Assembly (NCBI GenBank): GCA_963971535.1
Contig: OZ020588.1
Location: forward strand, 125,836,561-125,900,560
DNA length: 64,000 nt
Direction: 5' to 3'
Origin: Notolepis coatsorum
Taxonomy: Eukaryota; Chordata; Actinopteri; Aulopiformes; Paralepididae
Part shown: piece after piece, positions 48,797 through 60,375 of the stretch
Position numbering within the stretch: the stretch's first letter is position 1
Layout of the letters: each line of letters opens with the position of its first letter
Notes under the pieces: generated by a model
The model's input: only the letters and a program-made list of their open reading frames with translations
What the model was told of the DNA's origin: nothing
Databases searched by the model: none
Translations under genes and position numbers: made by a program

Positions 48797-49267
48797 GTGG
48801 AAATGATACCCAATGCACTATCAGATCACTGTTATTTACTCCTAAAAGGAACATTTGGTATACTATCTTCCCGAGCCCCAAGATGGCGATTTAACTCGAT
48901 GCTGCTTAATAACAAGGAATTCATTACACAACTCAAAGAAGCTCTTATAGTATTCCTACGGGAGAATGCAAACTCGGTGCAAGATCCCAGAATAATATGG
49001 ATGTCGGTAAAGGGAATGATCAAGGATTTCACTGATAGCTTTTCCTCCAAAATGCGCAAGAATCGATGCACAAAACTGGCTGAACTGGAAACGCTTTACT
49101 CAACGTTATTTAATTCTTTACAATACAACAACTCAACTCGACTAGAAAATCAAGTTAAGGTACTAAAAAAAGAGATCAATGCCATATACAGACAACAATC
49201 GGAAATAAAATATGTAGCACAAGACAACAGCAGTACTACCAAGGTTCTAAACCTAGTCACCTATTAG
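48797..49267 (+). pseudogene. L1 (copy D) ORF2 linker, frameshifted
   Basis: Encodes the endonuclease end (MIPNALSDHCYLLL) and the linker (APRWRFNSMLLNN, IYRQQSEIKYVAQD). Compared with copy C one base is missing near 49207, which sends the frame to a stop at 49267. The true frame resumes at 49270. Confidence 0.8.
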
Positions 49268-49269
49268 CC

Positions 49270-51906
49270 ATGCGATTAAGATTTAATGCAAAATTTGCAG
49301 ATATAACTACCATTAGAGCACAACAAGTACTTGAAACAGACCCGGAAAAAATAAACGTGACATTCAAAGAATTCTACTCCAACTTATATAAATCAGAAAC
49401 AACCTTCGATCAAAACAAAATGGACACATATCTTAATCAAATTATTCTCCCTAAACTTTCAGAGGATGACGCTAAACAGTTAGAAACACCGATCACACAA
49501 GAGGAACTCAAGAAGGCCATATCCGAAATGCAAAGTGGTAAGGCTCCTGGAAGAGACGGTATCCCACCAGAAATGTACCTCTCTTGTGGGGACATAATTG
49601 GACCCTTATTACTAAATATGATCTTATACTCAGTCAAGGAGGGGAACTTCCATAAGAATGACAATATTGCACTCATAACAGTCCTTCTCAAAAAAGACAA
49701 AGACCCCACCGAGTGCGGTAGTTACAGACCCTTAAGCCTCCTCGGAACCGATATCAAACTGTACTCTAAGGTATTAGCCATCAGATTACAAAAGCATATG
49801 ACGTCTTTAGTTCATCCGGACCAAACTGGCTTCATAAGAGGCCGCCTGATCACTGATAACATAAGACGAATACTGCACGTACTAGATGCTGACAAGGACG
49901 ACACCATACCTAAGGCGATGCTGTCCCTGGATGCAATGAAAGCTTTTGACAGGCTGGAATGGTCGTATCTATGGGCAATATTAGAGAAGATGGGGTTAGG
50001 TAAAGGTTTCATTGATATGATTAAAGTAGTATACAAAGACCCATCGGCCATGATTACAACAGGTATAATCACCTCCGGAATATTTCCGGTATCACGCTCA
50101 GCTAGACAGGGTTGCCCTCTTAGTCCTGGACTATTCGATCTATCATTAGAACCTTTAGCACAATATATAAGACAATCCCAATCCATAGAACCAATCGTAA
50201 TCAAGGGCACACAACATAAAATTAGTTTATATGCGGACGACGTAATACTGTTTATGCAAAACCCCAACACCACACTGCCTCATCTGCTCAAGTTGATTGA
50301 GAACGTTGGAGATTTATCGGGATTCAAGATAAATTGGCCGAAGTCGGCTTTCCTTCCACTTAACGCCCCTGCAAAAAAAGATATAACCCTCCCAGGAGAG
50401 ATACCTATGGTAAAACATTTTAGATGTTTGGGAGTGGAAATATTCCCCACCATAAGACAAACGGTGAAGCACAATTACACAAAAATCCAAAACAAAATCA
50501 AAGACGACCTTGATAGGTGGGCAAAACTTAAAAACTCAGTACAGGCACGGATATCAATAGTTAAGATGGACGTACTACCTAGAATCAACTTCTTTAGCTC
50601 AATGCTACCGTTACCCCCTCCAGAGGGTTACTGGAAAAGATTACACTCCTCCACATACAAATTTATTTGGAATAACAAACCACCATGTATAAAAAGATCC
50701 ACCGAACAGAGAAATAAAGCAGACGGTGGCATGGCATTTCCAGATTGTTTCCACTATTTTAAGGCGTACACATTAAGACCATTGACAACATGGTTTGATC
50801 CCCAAGCATTAGTATCCTGGAGAAAATTAGAAGAAAACATGGTAGCCCCACATAGACTGAAGGACATAGCATACACTAAACTACCAATCAAGCATTGCGA
50901 ACGGAAATTTGGCCCCATAATTACTCATGCGATCCGGATATGGCGTGAAACACAAAAGAAATATCCTAACCCACATAAATGGCACAATCATACTCCCTTA
51001 TTCAATAACAATGCACTCTTGATTGGAAAACAACCTATAAGATTCCCTATATGGGAAAAGCAAGGCATACACTCATTAGGGCATGTTTTTAACAAACAGG
51101 GTTTCTGTAGTTATGAAGAAATACAGAAGAAATTTAATCTCACCAAGTCCACACATCTTTTTTACTTACAGTTATTGTTATGTTTGAAGACTCAAGGTGT
51201 TCCATTAACGAAACCAATTGAACACCACAGATACCACAAATTCTTCTATGAAAGAGAAACATCGAGAGGTTTTGTATCAGGTTTTTATTATCAATTACTA
51301 ACGTCCTCGTATGAAACCCTCCAACTAGACTCTGTCTGGAGGAGGGATATACCAGACCTGGAAAGTGACTTTGATTGGCAAGAAGCATGGGCAAATGTCC
51401 GTCTTACATCAAGGAACCCGGACCATCAACAAATCAATCTTAACTATATTCACAGGACATACTTGACTCCTATAAGACTGAACAGAATGGGCCTTAAACA
51501 AGACTCAAAATGCTTCCAATGTACAAATGGAGACGAAGGGACATTTATGCACATGTATTGGGACTGCCCACCAGTTAAGGCATTCTGGAAAGATGTGACC
51601 CATCAATTATCAAAACTCGTATCTTGGAATATACCAGTACACCCCTCTCTATTACTATTGAATGATGTTTTTGAGTTTGCAGTAAATCCACAGCTAAAGA
51701 GATTGGTTTTATCGGGTATCACAGTAGCTAAAAAACTGATCGCATCACGCTGGTTTCAACCGGAAAAAATGTGCCGGAAGGTTTGGTTTCTTACATATCT
51801 CGATGTGATTTATCAAGAAATATCTACAGCAAGAATTCTGGGTCTCAACGAATCCAAAATGTCAATGTGGTTAGAAGTGGTGGAGAGAATAAAAGCTAGC
51901 TTATAA
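49270..51906 (+). CDS. L1 (copy D) ORF2 reverse transcriptase and C-terminal region, 878 codons open
   Basis: Reverse transcriptase of an L1/Tx1-like LINE. Motifs in order: SGKAPGRDGIPPEMY (about 95-110), SYRPLSLLGTDIKLYSKVLA, QTGFIRGRLITDN, LSLDAMKAFDRLEW (first Asp), RQGCPLSPGLFDLSLEPLA and the catalytic YADD at 50230-50241 (residue 321). GFKINWPKSAFLP and KHFRCLGVEIFP follow. A C-terminal Cys/His motif (CFQCTNGDEGTFMHMYWDC) matches the L1 ORF2 tail. All catalytic residues are present, but the endonuclease is lost and the upstream frame is shifted, so the copy cannot move on its own. The ATG at 49270 is internal to the ancestral ORF2. Confidence 0.9.
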   Translation: MRLRFNAKFADITTIRAQQVLETDPEKINVTFKEFYSNLYKSETTFDQNKMDTYLNQIILPKLSEDDAKQLETPITQEELKKAISEMQSGKAPGRDGIPPEMYLSCGDIIGPLLLNMILYSVKEGNFHKNDNIALITVLLKKDKDPTECGSYRPLSLLGTDIKLYSKVLAIRLQKHMTSLVHPDQTGFIRGRLITDNIRRILHVLDADKDDTIPKAMLSLDAMKAFDRLEWSYLWAILEKMGLGKGFIDMIKVVYKDPSAMITTGIITSGIFPVSRSARQGCPLSPGLFDLSLEPLAQYIRQSQSIEPIVIKGTQHKISLYADDVILFMQNPNTTLPHLLKLIENVGDLSGFKINWPKSAFLPLNAPAKKDITLPGEIPMVKHFRCLGVEIFPTIRQTVKHNYTKIQNKIKDDLDRWAKLKNSVQARISIVKMDVLPRINFFSSMLPLPPPEGYWKRLHSSTYKFIWNNKPPCIKRSTEQRNKADGGMAFPDCFHYFKAYTLRPLTTWFDPQALVSWRKLEENMVAPHRLKDIAYTKLPIKHCERKFGPIITHAIRIWRETQKKYPNPHKWHNHTPLFNNNALLIGKQPIRFPIWEKQGIHSLGHVFNKQGFCSYEEIQKKFNLTKSTHLFYLQLLLCLKTQGVPLTKPIEHHRYHKFFYERETSRGFVSGFYYQLLTSSYETLQLDSVWRRDIPDLESDFDWQEAWANVRLTSRNPDHQQINLNYIHRTYLTPIRLNRMGLKQDSKCFQCTNGDEGTFMHMYWDCPPVKAFWKDVTHQLSKLVSWNIPVHPSLLLLNDVFEFAVNPQLKRLVLSGITVAKKLIASRWFQPEKMCRKVWFLTYLDVIYQEISTARILGLNESKMSMWLEVVERIKASL

Positions 51907-52245
51907 TGGTAGTGTCTGGTTAGGAGTGAGGGATAATGGAGGTACTATCCAAGGAGGGGTCCGGGAGGGGGGGGTTCGAGCTGGAGCATATGTGTGTAGG
52001 GTTTTAGAAAATAGGTATTAGGGGTATATCCTGTATAAGGCATTTGTATAATTGGTAATTTCGTTGGATATACACTGTATACGGTAAAATATTATTATAG
52101 ACTTTTTGTTGTTTTCTGTTTCTGTACTTGCATGTCATTTTAGCCACCTTGATTGTTGGTTTCATTATGCATTGTGTGTTGAGTACTGACTTTTAATAAT
52201 TTTTGTTTTGCAATAATAAAAAAAAGAAAAAAAAAAGAAAAAAAG

Positions 52246-53084
52246 GTTAAGGTTAGGCATTGTTTCGGAGTTGGTTAAGGTTAGAAGGGTTAAGTTTAGG
52301 CGCTGTTAAGGAGCTGGTTAAGGTTAGAGTTTGTCTTAGAGAATGGCAATAGACAGCCTATTTCCACGCTGCAGCGCGAGGCAATAGACAGCATATTTCC
52401 ACGCTGCAGCTCTCTCGCGCTGCCGCGGTCAAATGGGCGTCATGGCCAATCAGAGAAAACGCGGAAGCACGCGACGCACTCTTCCGCTGGGAATAAGCTA
52501 CACGCGTCCGGGTCATAGTATCAAGCTGGCTATATGGCTCTGGCTAACGTTACGCCGCTAACGTTAGCATTATGTCTACTGTCGTGCATGTAAAAGAGTT
52601 TTGGGAACGAGTAAAATGTGCAGGTCCTCTTCTCAGACCTGTGGGGCAAAGCACTGCACACGCATCATGCCGGCTAGCAAGCTACACGTCGCGGCATGTT
52701 GATACGATAGTAGTCCCCTCGGATAGCACTCTGTGCATCACAGTCACGAAAGGGGCTACCACGATAGCTATTAGCTAACTAACGTTAACGTTACAAGCTC
52801 AAACACCTTATAACTACTACTATTGTCGTGTCTATAAGTTCCCTGGCAGAATACTTGTGAGGACAAAGGTATACAAAGAGGAGAGAACCATTTTAAATCG
52901 GGCCATGTTTGGAGTTTCGAGAATGCTGGCTACCAAGCTAGCTAACTTAGCCACTAACGTTATATACACACAATATGTACAACGACACAATGATTTACAT
53001 TATTACAAATATGGTAACGTGGTTGTGGCTTTTACAAATAGTGGTTAGCTTTAGAGATGAATGGCTATGATCACGGAGCAATAG
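52246..53084. other. Unassigned, with short tandem repeats
   Basis: 52246-52335 has imperfect 'ggttaaggtta' repeats. 52346-52405 has a direct repeat of 'caatagacagc' plus 'atttccacgctgcagc'. 52440-52800 is CpG-containing with 'gctaacgtta' words and a 68-codon ORF (52572-52778) of no recognised family. It may be the edge of a host promoter but is unproven. Confidence 0.25.
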
Positions 53085-53331
53085 TGTTAGGTGATGTGGA
53101 ATAATATGATTCCCCAACTCTCTCATGTAAAGACATTCCCCTCCCCTTTGTCCCCTATCCTGTGTCCCCCCCCCACACCCATTTGACCTATCAAATGGGT
53201 CCCCCTCCTCCCCCTTTTTCACTATAAAGGGCTCCTCCCGACAGCATTCGAGGGCTCTACCTGGGTCATTCAGCTGATCACCTGGGGCGAGCCCCTCAGT
53301 CATTCTCTCTAACTGCTATGTATATTTCTAT
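53085..53331 (+). repeat. LTR-like sequence with TATA box, first part
   Basis: A candidate TG start at 53085, a C/T-rich stretch and 'actataaagggctcc' (TATA box, 53222) are followed by an R-like segment. It is interrupted by the hAT at 53332 and continues at 58887 with AATAAA (58897-58902). Removing the insertion places AATAAA about 120 bp after TATA. Confidence 0.5.
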
Positions 53332-53458
53332 CAGTGGAGGTTTCTCTATGACAACACGTGAAACACAAATTCACTCATAATTCATAATTATTATAAATTT
53401 ACATTTACATATATATATATATAAAATATTTCTAATAAAAAAATAATAATAATAATAA

Positions 53459-53508
<50 letters not shown>

Positions 53509-54157
53509 ATTATTATTATAATTTTTTTTTTATTAGAAATATTTTCCTCATAAAAAAAAAATGCCAGTGAATTTATTTTTTTCTTCAAAAATTGCCAAAA
53601 TTGCCAGCTCTGAGCTCAGGCCTGCACTGCACTACTGCAGTAATGGCTGCAGTAAAACTGGTGAAACTGCAGTAAAAATTCTGCACGGGTTGACCCGGGA
53701 TTAAATATATAATAAATAATAGCCAATGAAAATAGGCTATTAACGTCATCTAAGCACGGTCCGTGCATTTAAACTCTTGCCATTGAATGGGGGATTGAAT
53801 GATTGTCATCTCTGCTGCTCTGCAGCTACACGGAGGTTGAATGATTGACAGCCTTGAGATCCAATCAGAGAATGGTTGCTACTCTGCAGGCTGCAGCTCT
53901 GCAGCTACACGGAGCTGCTGTGTCTCCCCTTGCGGGATTGATTGATTGATTGATTGATTGAACATTTTATTAACAGAGCGGCCACGTTCGAACACACATT
54001 CACGTTCATTTAGCACTTTAATAGCAACTTATTTTTCGCCGGCGGGACATTTACTGAGGACCAGCACAAAGTGAGGATATTATGATTTAACAAGTCTATC
54101 TGTCCAGGACGATGACAACATTATTGCAGGTAAGAGCAGGCAGCCTAGCCATTTCTT

Positions 54158-54298
54158 GCTTGGATGCTAATAACTACTGTACTAACGTCATCACGCTAGC
54201 TTGGATGCTAATAACTACTGTACTAACGTTATCACGATAGCTTGGATGCTAATAACTACTGTACTAACGTTATCACGCTAGCTTGGATGCTAACTAAC
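54158..54298. repeat. 41-bp tandem repeat, about 3.4 units
   Basis: Unit 'gcttggatgctaataactac' plus 'tgtactaacgttatcacgcta'. Near-perfect copies. Unrelated in sequence to the 41-bp array at 44-48 kb. Confidence 0.9.
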
Positions 54299-54355
54299 GT
54301 AATTAAGCTGGTCATGGTTCATGGTGAGCTGTTTGTGTTATAATGAGACAGCAAA

Positions 54356-54545
54356 TTAATGAATGAATGAAAACTTTATTTAACAGATTGCATAATGGGT
54401 ACAATACAGTACGGCTCAATACACACAATTGTTAAGGGGATGCAGACCAGAGCAAGACTTTCGTCTTGTTTACATCAGGGTCCCCCATTTTCAATTCATA
54501 TTGACATTTATGACAGACACAACATACATGACATTTATGGCATAT
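54356..54545 (-). repeat. LINE 3' UTR fragment (shared family, copy 4)
   Basis: Same 3' UTR as at 27790 (minus), with a (TGAA)n tail on the plus-strand left and 'aacagattgcataatgggta'. Confidence 0.75.
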
Positions 54546-55469
54546 GAACTCAATAGCCCGCTGTGGCATTGCAGGTAGCTTTTCCCCGCTTGTGTTTCTA
54601 ATCAAATATTGATATCGCCGCAGGGAGGGGGGGGGGGCATAATCCCATGGGACAATGGGATTGACCGATATGTTTACCAATATTCCAATGTACAGTTTTT
54701 CTGTACCATTGACTCAGAATGGTCTGTTTTATTGAAATCGTCACAGCAGTATAGTTTGTTTATACTGTGTGTGTGTGTGTGTGTGTGTACTGGAATGAGT
54801 GCATGTGGGATTGATGTGGTGATACTTCTTGACTTGTAGCCTATTGTGTCTTGGCAGTAAAGCTGTGAGTACAGTGGTGAGTCCAGGTTGGACATTTACC
54901 ATGCATTTTATAAGCTCTTTTTGCATGCAATTGCAAAGAAATTGCATGTAGATGTGTTTGAAACAGTGAGGATGAGAAATGGTCTGATCTTGCTGTAAAC
55001 AAATAGTTTTTGATTTGCCTTCTTGATAGGGATGTCCGATATTATCGGCCGACCGATATTATCGGCCGATATCGGCAGTAAAATGTGATATCGGAAAATA
55101 TCGGTATCGGTTAAAAAAAAAAAAAAAACAATAACAATATTTTTTTTTTTTTTTTTTTACAAAATTTGAATCATAGCCACGTTAATAATGCTTGTAATAA
55201 ACCAAACCGTTTGTAAATCCATCAATATTTCAGCGAGTTATGAGTATTTTTGTCTGTGCAGCTCACTCACCCTCACTCAAGGCTGACTGGAGCAAGATGG
55301 CGGCGGTTCAGCGACGCTGGTGACTCCTATCTAGTGTTCTATATATATCTATGGATGAGCCGACCCAGACGTCTATCGGTGCGTGCTTGATGACATCATC
55401 AAACCGCGTCGTCACTTGCAGCATACATGTAACAACAAGTCCGCGAGTGGAGCCCGAACAGCTAACGTT

Positions 55470-57487
55470 ATGTCTCTGATTTGGAATTATTTCAAAGTGT
55501 CTCCAGATAAGAAAGTTGCCATTTGCAATGACTGTAAAACGGAGGTTATGCGAGGAGGAACCAAGATATCTTCCTTCAATACAATGAATTTAATCTCCCA
55601 CCTTAAGAAGAATCACCCGGAGATATATGCAGCATTTGTGAAAGCAAACGAAGAAAAGAAGATAAGTGAGACACCGAAAAAAGTTAAACCCACGATGCAG
55701 TTGTCTCTTAACGAGTCGGTCTATAAAAAACTAAAATACAGCAAGGACCACCCCAGGACGAAAGCCATCAATCAGAAAATCATCGAGTGTATCGCACTGG
55801 ATAACCAGCCGTTTTCGATCGTGCAAGACACCGGATTCACCAAACTTGTGGAGTATCTCGAGCCACGCTTTGCCATGCCCAGTCGCAAGTATTTCACAGA
55901 TATCTGCTTGCCCGAGTTGTACAATAGTGTGTACAGTCACATCGAGAAGCTAATTTCAAATGCTGTGTCCATTAGCTTCACAACAGATATCTGGTCTTCA
56001 AGCGTTAGCTCGATTAGCATGTTGAGCTTGACTGCACAATGGCTGGATGCGGACTTTGTGCTGAAAAAGGCTGTGCTTAATACCCAAGAGTGGCGTGGGT
56101 CTCATACAGCAGTAGCGATCTCAGCTGCTTTTGAAGGGATGTTTGAGGCGTGGAAAATCCCCAAGTCACAAGTTGTGGTGAGGGATAACGCACGTAACAT
56201 GGCTAAAGCTACGACGGAGTTTGGTGTGAAAAGTCTGCCCTGCATGGCGCACAGCTTGCAGCTGGCAGTGAACGGAGGTGCCCTGTCTCAACGCAGCATC
56301 GCAGAGGCTCTGGCTGTGGGGAGGAAAGTGGTAGGACACTTCAAGCACTCACCGCTAGCTTACAGTCGTTTGGAAGACATACAGAAGGAACTCAACGTGC
56401 CTGTTAAAAGGCTTCAACAGGATGTTGCCACCAGGTGGAATTCCTCCTTCTATATGATGCAGAGTCTGGTGGAGCAGAAGAGGGCTTTAAGTGCATATGT
56501 TGCTGATTATGAACTCCCTGCAACATTAACAGCAACTCAATGGGGTATTCTGGAGAAGATGATCACCCTACTGGAACCCTTTGAACAGCTGACCAGGGAC
56601 ATCAGCTCTGCCGAGGCTACTGCTGCAGATGTCATCCCTGGTGTGGTGTCTCTGACACGGCTGCTTACCAAGAGTGATGAAGCACAGGACAAAGGTGTGA
56701 GAACAGCCAAACGTACTCTACTAGAAGCTGTCAGTGACCGCTTCCATTGTGTGCAAGGAGAACCTCTTTATGCCATTGCAACCATGGTTGATGCTCGTTA
56801 CAAAGATCGTTATTTTGACAACGACAAGAAGGAGGAAGCACGCAATATGCTTCTGAAAGTTGTGGAAAGAATGGCCAGTGGCAGTGATGATCAGCAAAGA
56901 GAGGCTGCAGATGGTCAGGAAGACCAGGACCCCCCACCTAAGAAGACCCGAACTGGAAGCCCGAAACTGAAGGACATGTACCAAGAAATCCTGGAGGAGA
57001 ATGAACTCAGCGAACAAGCAGCTACAGGGGAGATGGCATCACAGGTGAATAATACATTTTATTAGCAAACTAATTGAATTGAATTGCAGAGTGCTTCACA
57101 TGAAAATGCATATACAATTAATAAAATAAAGATTGGATTTTGAAGAAAAGTAAATAGAATTAATTTAATTTAATGTTTGTTTTGTACATTTGTCTTTTTT
57201 TTCTTTTTCTTTAGGTGCATGCATACCTGGGGGAAGTCACCATCTTCAAGACGGAGTGCCCTTTCAACTACTGGAGGTCCAACAAGGCCCGCTTCCCTGC
57301 TATTGCCCATGTAGCACGCAAGTACCTCACTGCACCCTGCACCAGTGTCGACAGCGAACGGCTCTTCAGTGCTGTCGCCCATGTCATAGATGAGAAGCGG
57401 AATCGAATACATTGCAATAATGCTGAGATGCTGATTTTCATCCAGAAGAATCTACCTCTCACTCACAAGGACATGGAGAAAAAATAG
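55470..57487 (+). CDS. hAT transposase, BED-finger type, two exons (55470-57044, 57215-57487)
   Basis: Cut-and-paste transposase of about 615 aa acting on the element's own ends in the nucleus. The ATG at 55470 starts directly before the BED domain; the upstream GTG at 55383 is an open-frame extension. The BED zinc finger has C19-x2-C22 and H44-x4-H49 with aromatic W5 and F8. The RNase H-like catalytic domain has FTTDIWSS (D173) and VVVRDNARNM (D239), then CMAHSLQLAV (C258-x2-H261). Exon 1 ends GCATCACAG|gtgaat at 57044. The 170-bp intron ends tttctttag at 57214, phase 0. Exon 2 supplies the hAT C-terminal dimerisation motif (NYWRSNKARFPAIAHVARKYL, SVDSERLFSAVAHVIDEKRNR) to TAG at 57485. No stops or frameshifts. 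It resembles ZBED1/Tramp-like hAT proteins. Confidence 0.9.
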
Positions 57488-58100
57488 GACAGGGTCACTG
57501 TCATATAGTCCTGTCAGCATCAGTCTTTCTTTCACTTTAATTTGTTGTACTTTAAAAAAGAGGACTGGACTCTGGACTAATACCGTTTCTTCTGTGACAT
57601 TTTTGTTTTCATTTGCACATTTGGTTACTTGAAAGAGCAGGGCTGTTTGAGCCCAGGTTGTTATTTTAGTATATTATTTTGTTTTATTAGCTAAATGATG
57701 GCCACTGGCCAGTTACATGTAGAGCTCATCTAAAGCAGGGCTTGAGCCCAGTTTATTTGAAAGATTGTGTGCTGATTTTCATCCAGAAGAATCTACCTCT
57801 CACTCACAAGGACATGGAGAAAAAATAGGACAGGGTCACTGTTATATAGTCCAGTCAGCATCAGTCTTTCTTTCACTTTAATTTGTTGTACTTTAAAAAG
57901 AGGACTGGACTAATACCGTTTCTTCTGTGACATTTTTGTTTTCATTTGCACATTTGGTTACTTGAAAGAGCAGGGCTGTTTGAGCCCAGGTTGTTATTTT
58001 AGTATATTATAGTGTTTTATTAGCCAAATGATGGCCACTGGCCAGTTACATGTAGAGCTCATCTAGACTCAGGGCTTGAGCCCAGTTTATTTGAAGGATT
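57428..58100 (+). repeat. Direct repeat of transposase 3' end
   Basis: 'tgattttcatccagaagaat' to about 57757 is repeated from 57768. The second copy includes a duplicate of the last 19 codons and stop but lies beyond the real stop, so it is untranslated. Few differences (e.g. tcatatag/ttatatag), so it arose recently. Confidence 0.9.
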
Positions 58101-58886
58101 GTGTTACCCCAAGTAGGCTAATGAGTGGGGCTGCTTAAAATAACTTAGCTTATCGTCTTCTGTTGGCGTGTTCCTTTTAAATGTGGGCTGGTCCAGCACT
58201 GCTGGAGTATTATTTGTATGTTTCAGTTATTTGCACTTTACCTCAGTTGTATAGGTACAATTGTGTTTACATTTTGTGAAGAAGTAGATATTTGTCAGGA
58301 TTATCTCAGGGAGAGTGTAATCCAAGCTGCTGTTGTTGACAAAATAAATATGGCACTTTTTTCCATTAAATCTAAGTATTTGTCATATTTTGCACAGATA
58401 ATGCTTACCTTTAGAAAGCCTTTTGAATGCATCCAGTGAAATTATTAGTTACCTGAAATTATTATGTTTTTTTGGGGGGGAAACCCTGCATATATCGGTA
58501 TCAGTTGATATCGGTATCGGTATCGGAAATTGGAGTTGGACAATATCGGAATATCGGTATCGGTAAAAAAGCCAATATCGAGCATCCCTACTTCTTGACT
58601 AAGCTATTGTTGTGATGTGTGTAAGTGAGGTGTGTGTCAAGAGTTAATCAAAGGTATAAATTACTACTAGTGACTGCCTGTTGTCTTTAACTGTAGTGTC
58701 TGTCTGCTGTCTTCATAACCACACTGTGTCTGTACTTCTTTATTAAATTTTTTTATCTCCCGTCCTCCCCAATTTTTTAACTCACCAGCCACTACTGACA
58801 CACACATTGGGGGATGTTTTATAAATATAATATAATAATTTGTGCTTCACCAAAAAATTTGGTCAGCAGCCTCCACTGATTTCTAT

Positions 58887-58966
58887 CTGTCTAGTTAATA
58901 AACCTTGTTATTAACTGACCCTCGGTTGACTGAGAACATTCTTCAGGATATTCACAATATCCCACA
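58887..58966 (+). repeat. LTR-like sequence, second part
   Basis: Continues 53331 and contains AATAAA (58897). Ends ATATCCCACA, followed by ATTGGCATC, a possible primer-binding site. No second LTR copy is found downstream. Confidence 0.45.
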
Positions 58967-60370
58967 ATTGGCATCTATGAACTTGTGACGGATTCTTTGC
59001 GTCCTCCCAGCGTGCTGTATTGTTTCATCTATACAGAGAAAAGTGAGTATAATAGAATGGTCGACCAAAATGTATGGCAAGGAATTAAAACCTTCCCGCT
59101 TTTCTCTGTGCCAGGTGAATGTTATGGTATGTTATCAATATTGAGATCATGGCTGAGTGAGAGTAATGTGCATTAATATATCTGATCTGTATTGAGAATC
59201 GTTACGGGAGAAACACGTGTAACCCGGTCTTCCTCAGGTGTGAAGGAAAGATTTGCTGGGTTAATGGTACCTGTTCCCAGACAGAGTGTTATAGACACTA
59301 GCTGAAATATGTACTGGGTCATCGTTGTACTATACCCTGACTGAGTTTTAACCAGAGACTAGCTAAAAGTATGTGCAATGGGAATGTAGATTTCCTAGTT
59401 AGGACCAAGAGGGTACTAACTGAACTAATATGTTGTGACCAGGGGCTGGCTGACTTAGAAGATATATACTGTTGGTAAGAGGACCGACTTATTATTATAC
59501 GTATGGCGTGTTAGTAGTGATATTCTTGGAAACGTTACTTGATTAGAATCCGTTCTATGTTTTTTTCTGCAAATAGGCGGGAAGTAGGACCGAGATGCTA
59601 GTATTAAGACCGTGATAGGATTTGCCCCCAGTATTGTTGTATTAATTCCAAGTTCACACTGACTAGACCTGCGGTCATTAACTTCCTGGAACCGATATAG
59701 TCAGGTTAGGTTATCTATTGTCATTGCAGATAGGCGGGTAGAGAAACACGGGACATTTTGGTCATGTTGTTCAGGGACCGTGAATCTTGACTATAGTATA
59801 TTGGACCTCTATATCGTTGTTAATAACGGATTTCAGGTCAAGCCGTGTTTAACGGTGTTTTCTCCACTCCTGAAAACGATGTATTCGGATTAGGTGAACC
59901 ATTGATCAATACAGATAGGCGGGTAGCTGACTATGGGACGTTCCGGTAGGACGTCAGTCCTACATTAAACGGGACATTAGTCGCATGTGTTTCGAGACCG
60001 TGAGTGTTGGTTAAACGATATATTGAATCTACATATAACGCTGTTAAATTTCGAAGTTCAGGTTCGGTCGCTTTAATAACGATGTATAGATTATATCAAG
60101 GGTAATCAAGCCTTATCGCAGCAGGATGCTGGTCGATTAAACAAACAGCAATCCGATACAGACCAGGTATACACACAGGTTATCTTTTATGTATTATTGT
60201 TTGTTTGTTTGTCTGTTTAAGTTTCGTTTGTATGTGCACAGTATTATAGAACCCGTCGCGTTGCTTTATTAAGTTAAGAACCGGCTGATATCGCGCCGAG
60301 CAGTGGGCGACGAGTTAACGTTATACAGGAAATAACATTGGGGTGCAACTCTCGCGACCAGAGCCATATA
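58967..60370 (+). other. Leader-like region with three divergent tandem repeats
   Basis: No long frame. Three degenerate units at about 59572-59735, 59736-59915 and 59916-60105 share 'agataggcggg', 'gaccgtga' and 'atattg'. It may be the untranslated leader of the LTR element upstream, or host DNA. Confidence 0.4.
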
Positions 60371-60375
60371 CTCGC

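Larger units (their letters stand above)
48737..52245 (+). mobile_element. L1 (copy D), 5'-truncated
   Basis: Starts within the endonuclease (RIDYVFASPRLF..., SDHCYLLLK) and ends with an A-rich tail (52210-52245). Same family as copy C on the minus strand. Confidence 0.85.
55027..58590 (+). mobile_element. Complete hAT transposon, 3564 bp, exact TSD, with transposase gene
   Basis: Ends TAGGGATGTCCGATATT and (inverted) TAGGGATGCTCGATATTGG. CTTCTTGA is duplicated at 55019-55026 and 58591-58598. Subterminal 'tatcgg' repeats, the presumed transposase binding sites, crowd both ends (55040-55110 and 58490-58580). The interior holds one intact two-exon transposase. A direct repeat (57428-57757 and 57768-58100) covers the last codons and 3' UTR. 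Confidence 0.92.
53332..58878. mobile_element. Outer hAT element, 5.5 kb, exact TSD
   Basis: Ends CAGTGGAGGTTTCT and (inverted) CAGTGGAGGCTGCTGACC. ATTTCTAT is on both sides (53324-53331 and 58879-58886). Its own interior holds AT-rich palindromic sequence (53400-53545), a (GATT)n, a LINE 3' fragment and a 41-bp repeat, but no transposase outside the nested hAT. Confidence 0.85.

Noticed and set aside
52246-52335. Telomere-like 'ggttaagg' repeats
   Set aside because: Irregular and not TTAGGG; short and interstitial next to an L1 tail.
52572-52778. 68-codon ORF as a host gene first exon
   Set aside because: No family recognised, no good splice donor, and Kozak context and length are unremarkable; kept only as unassigned.
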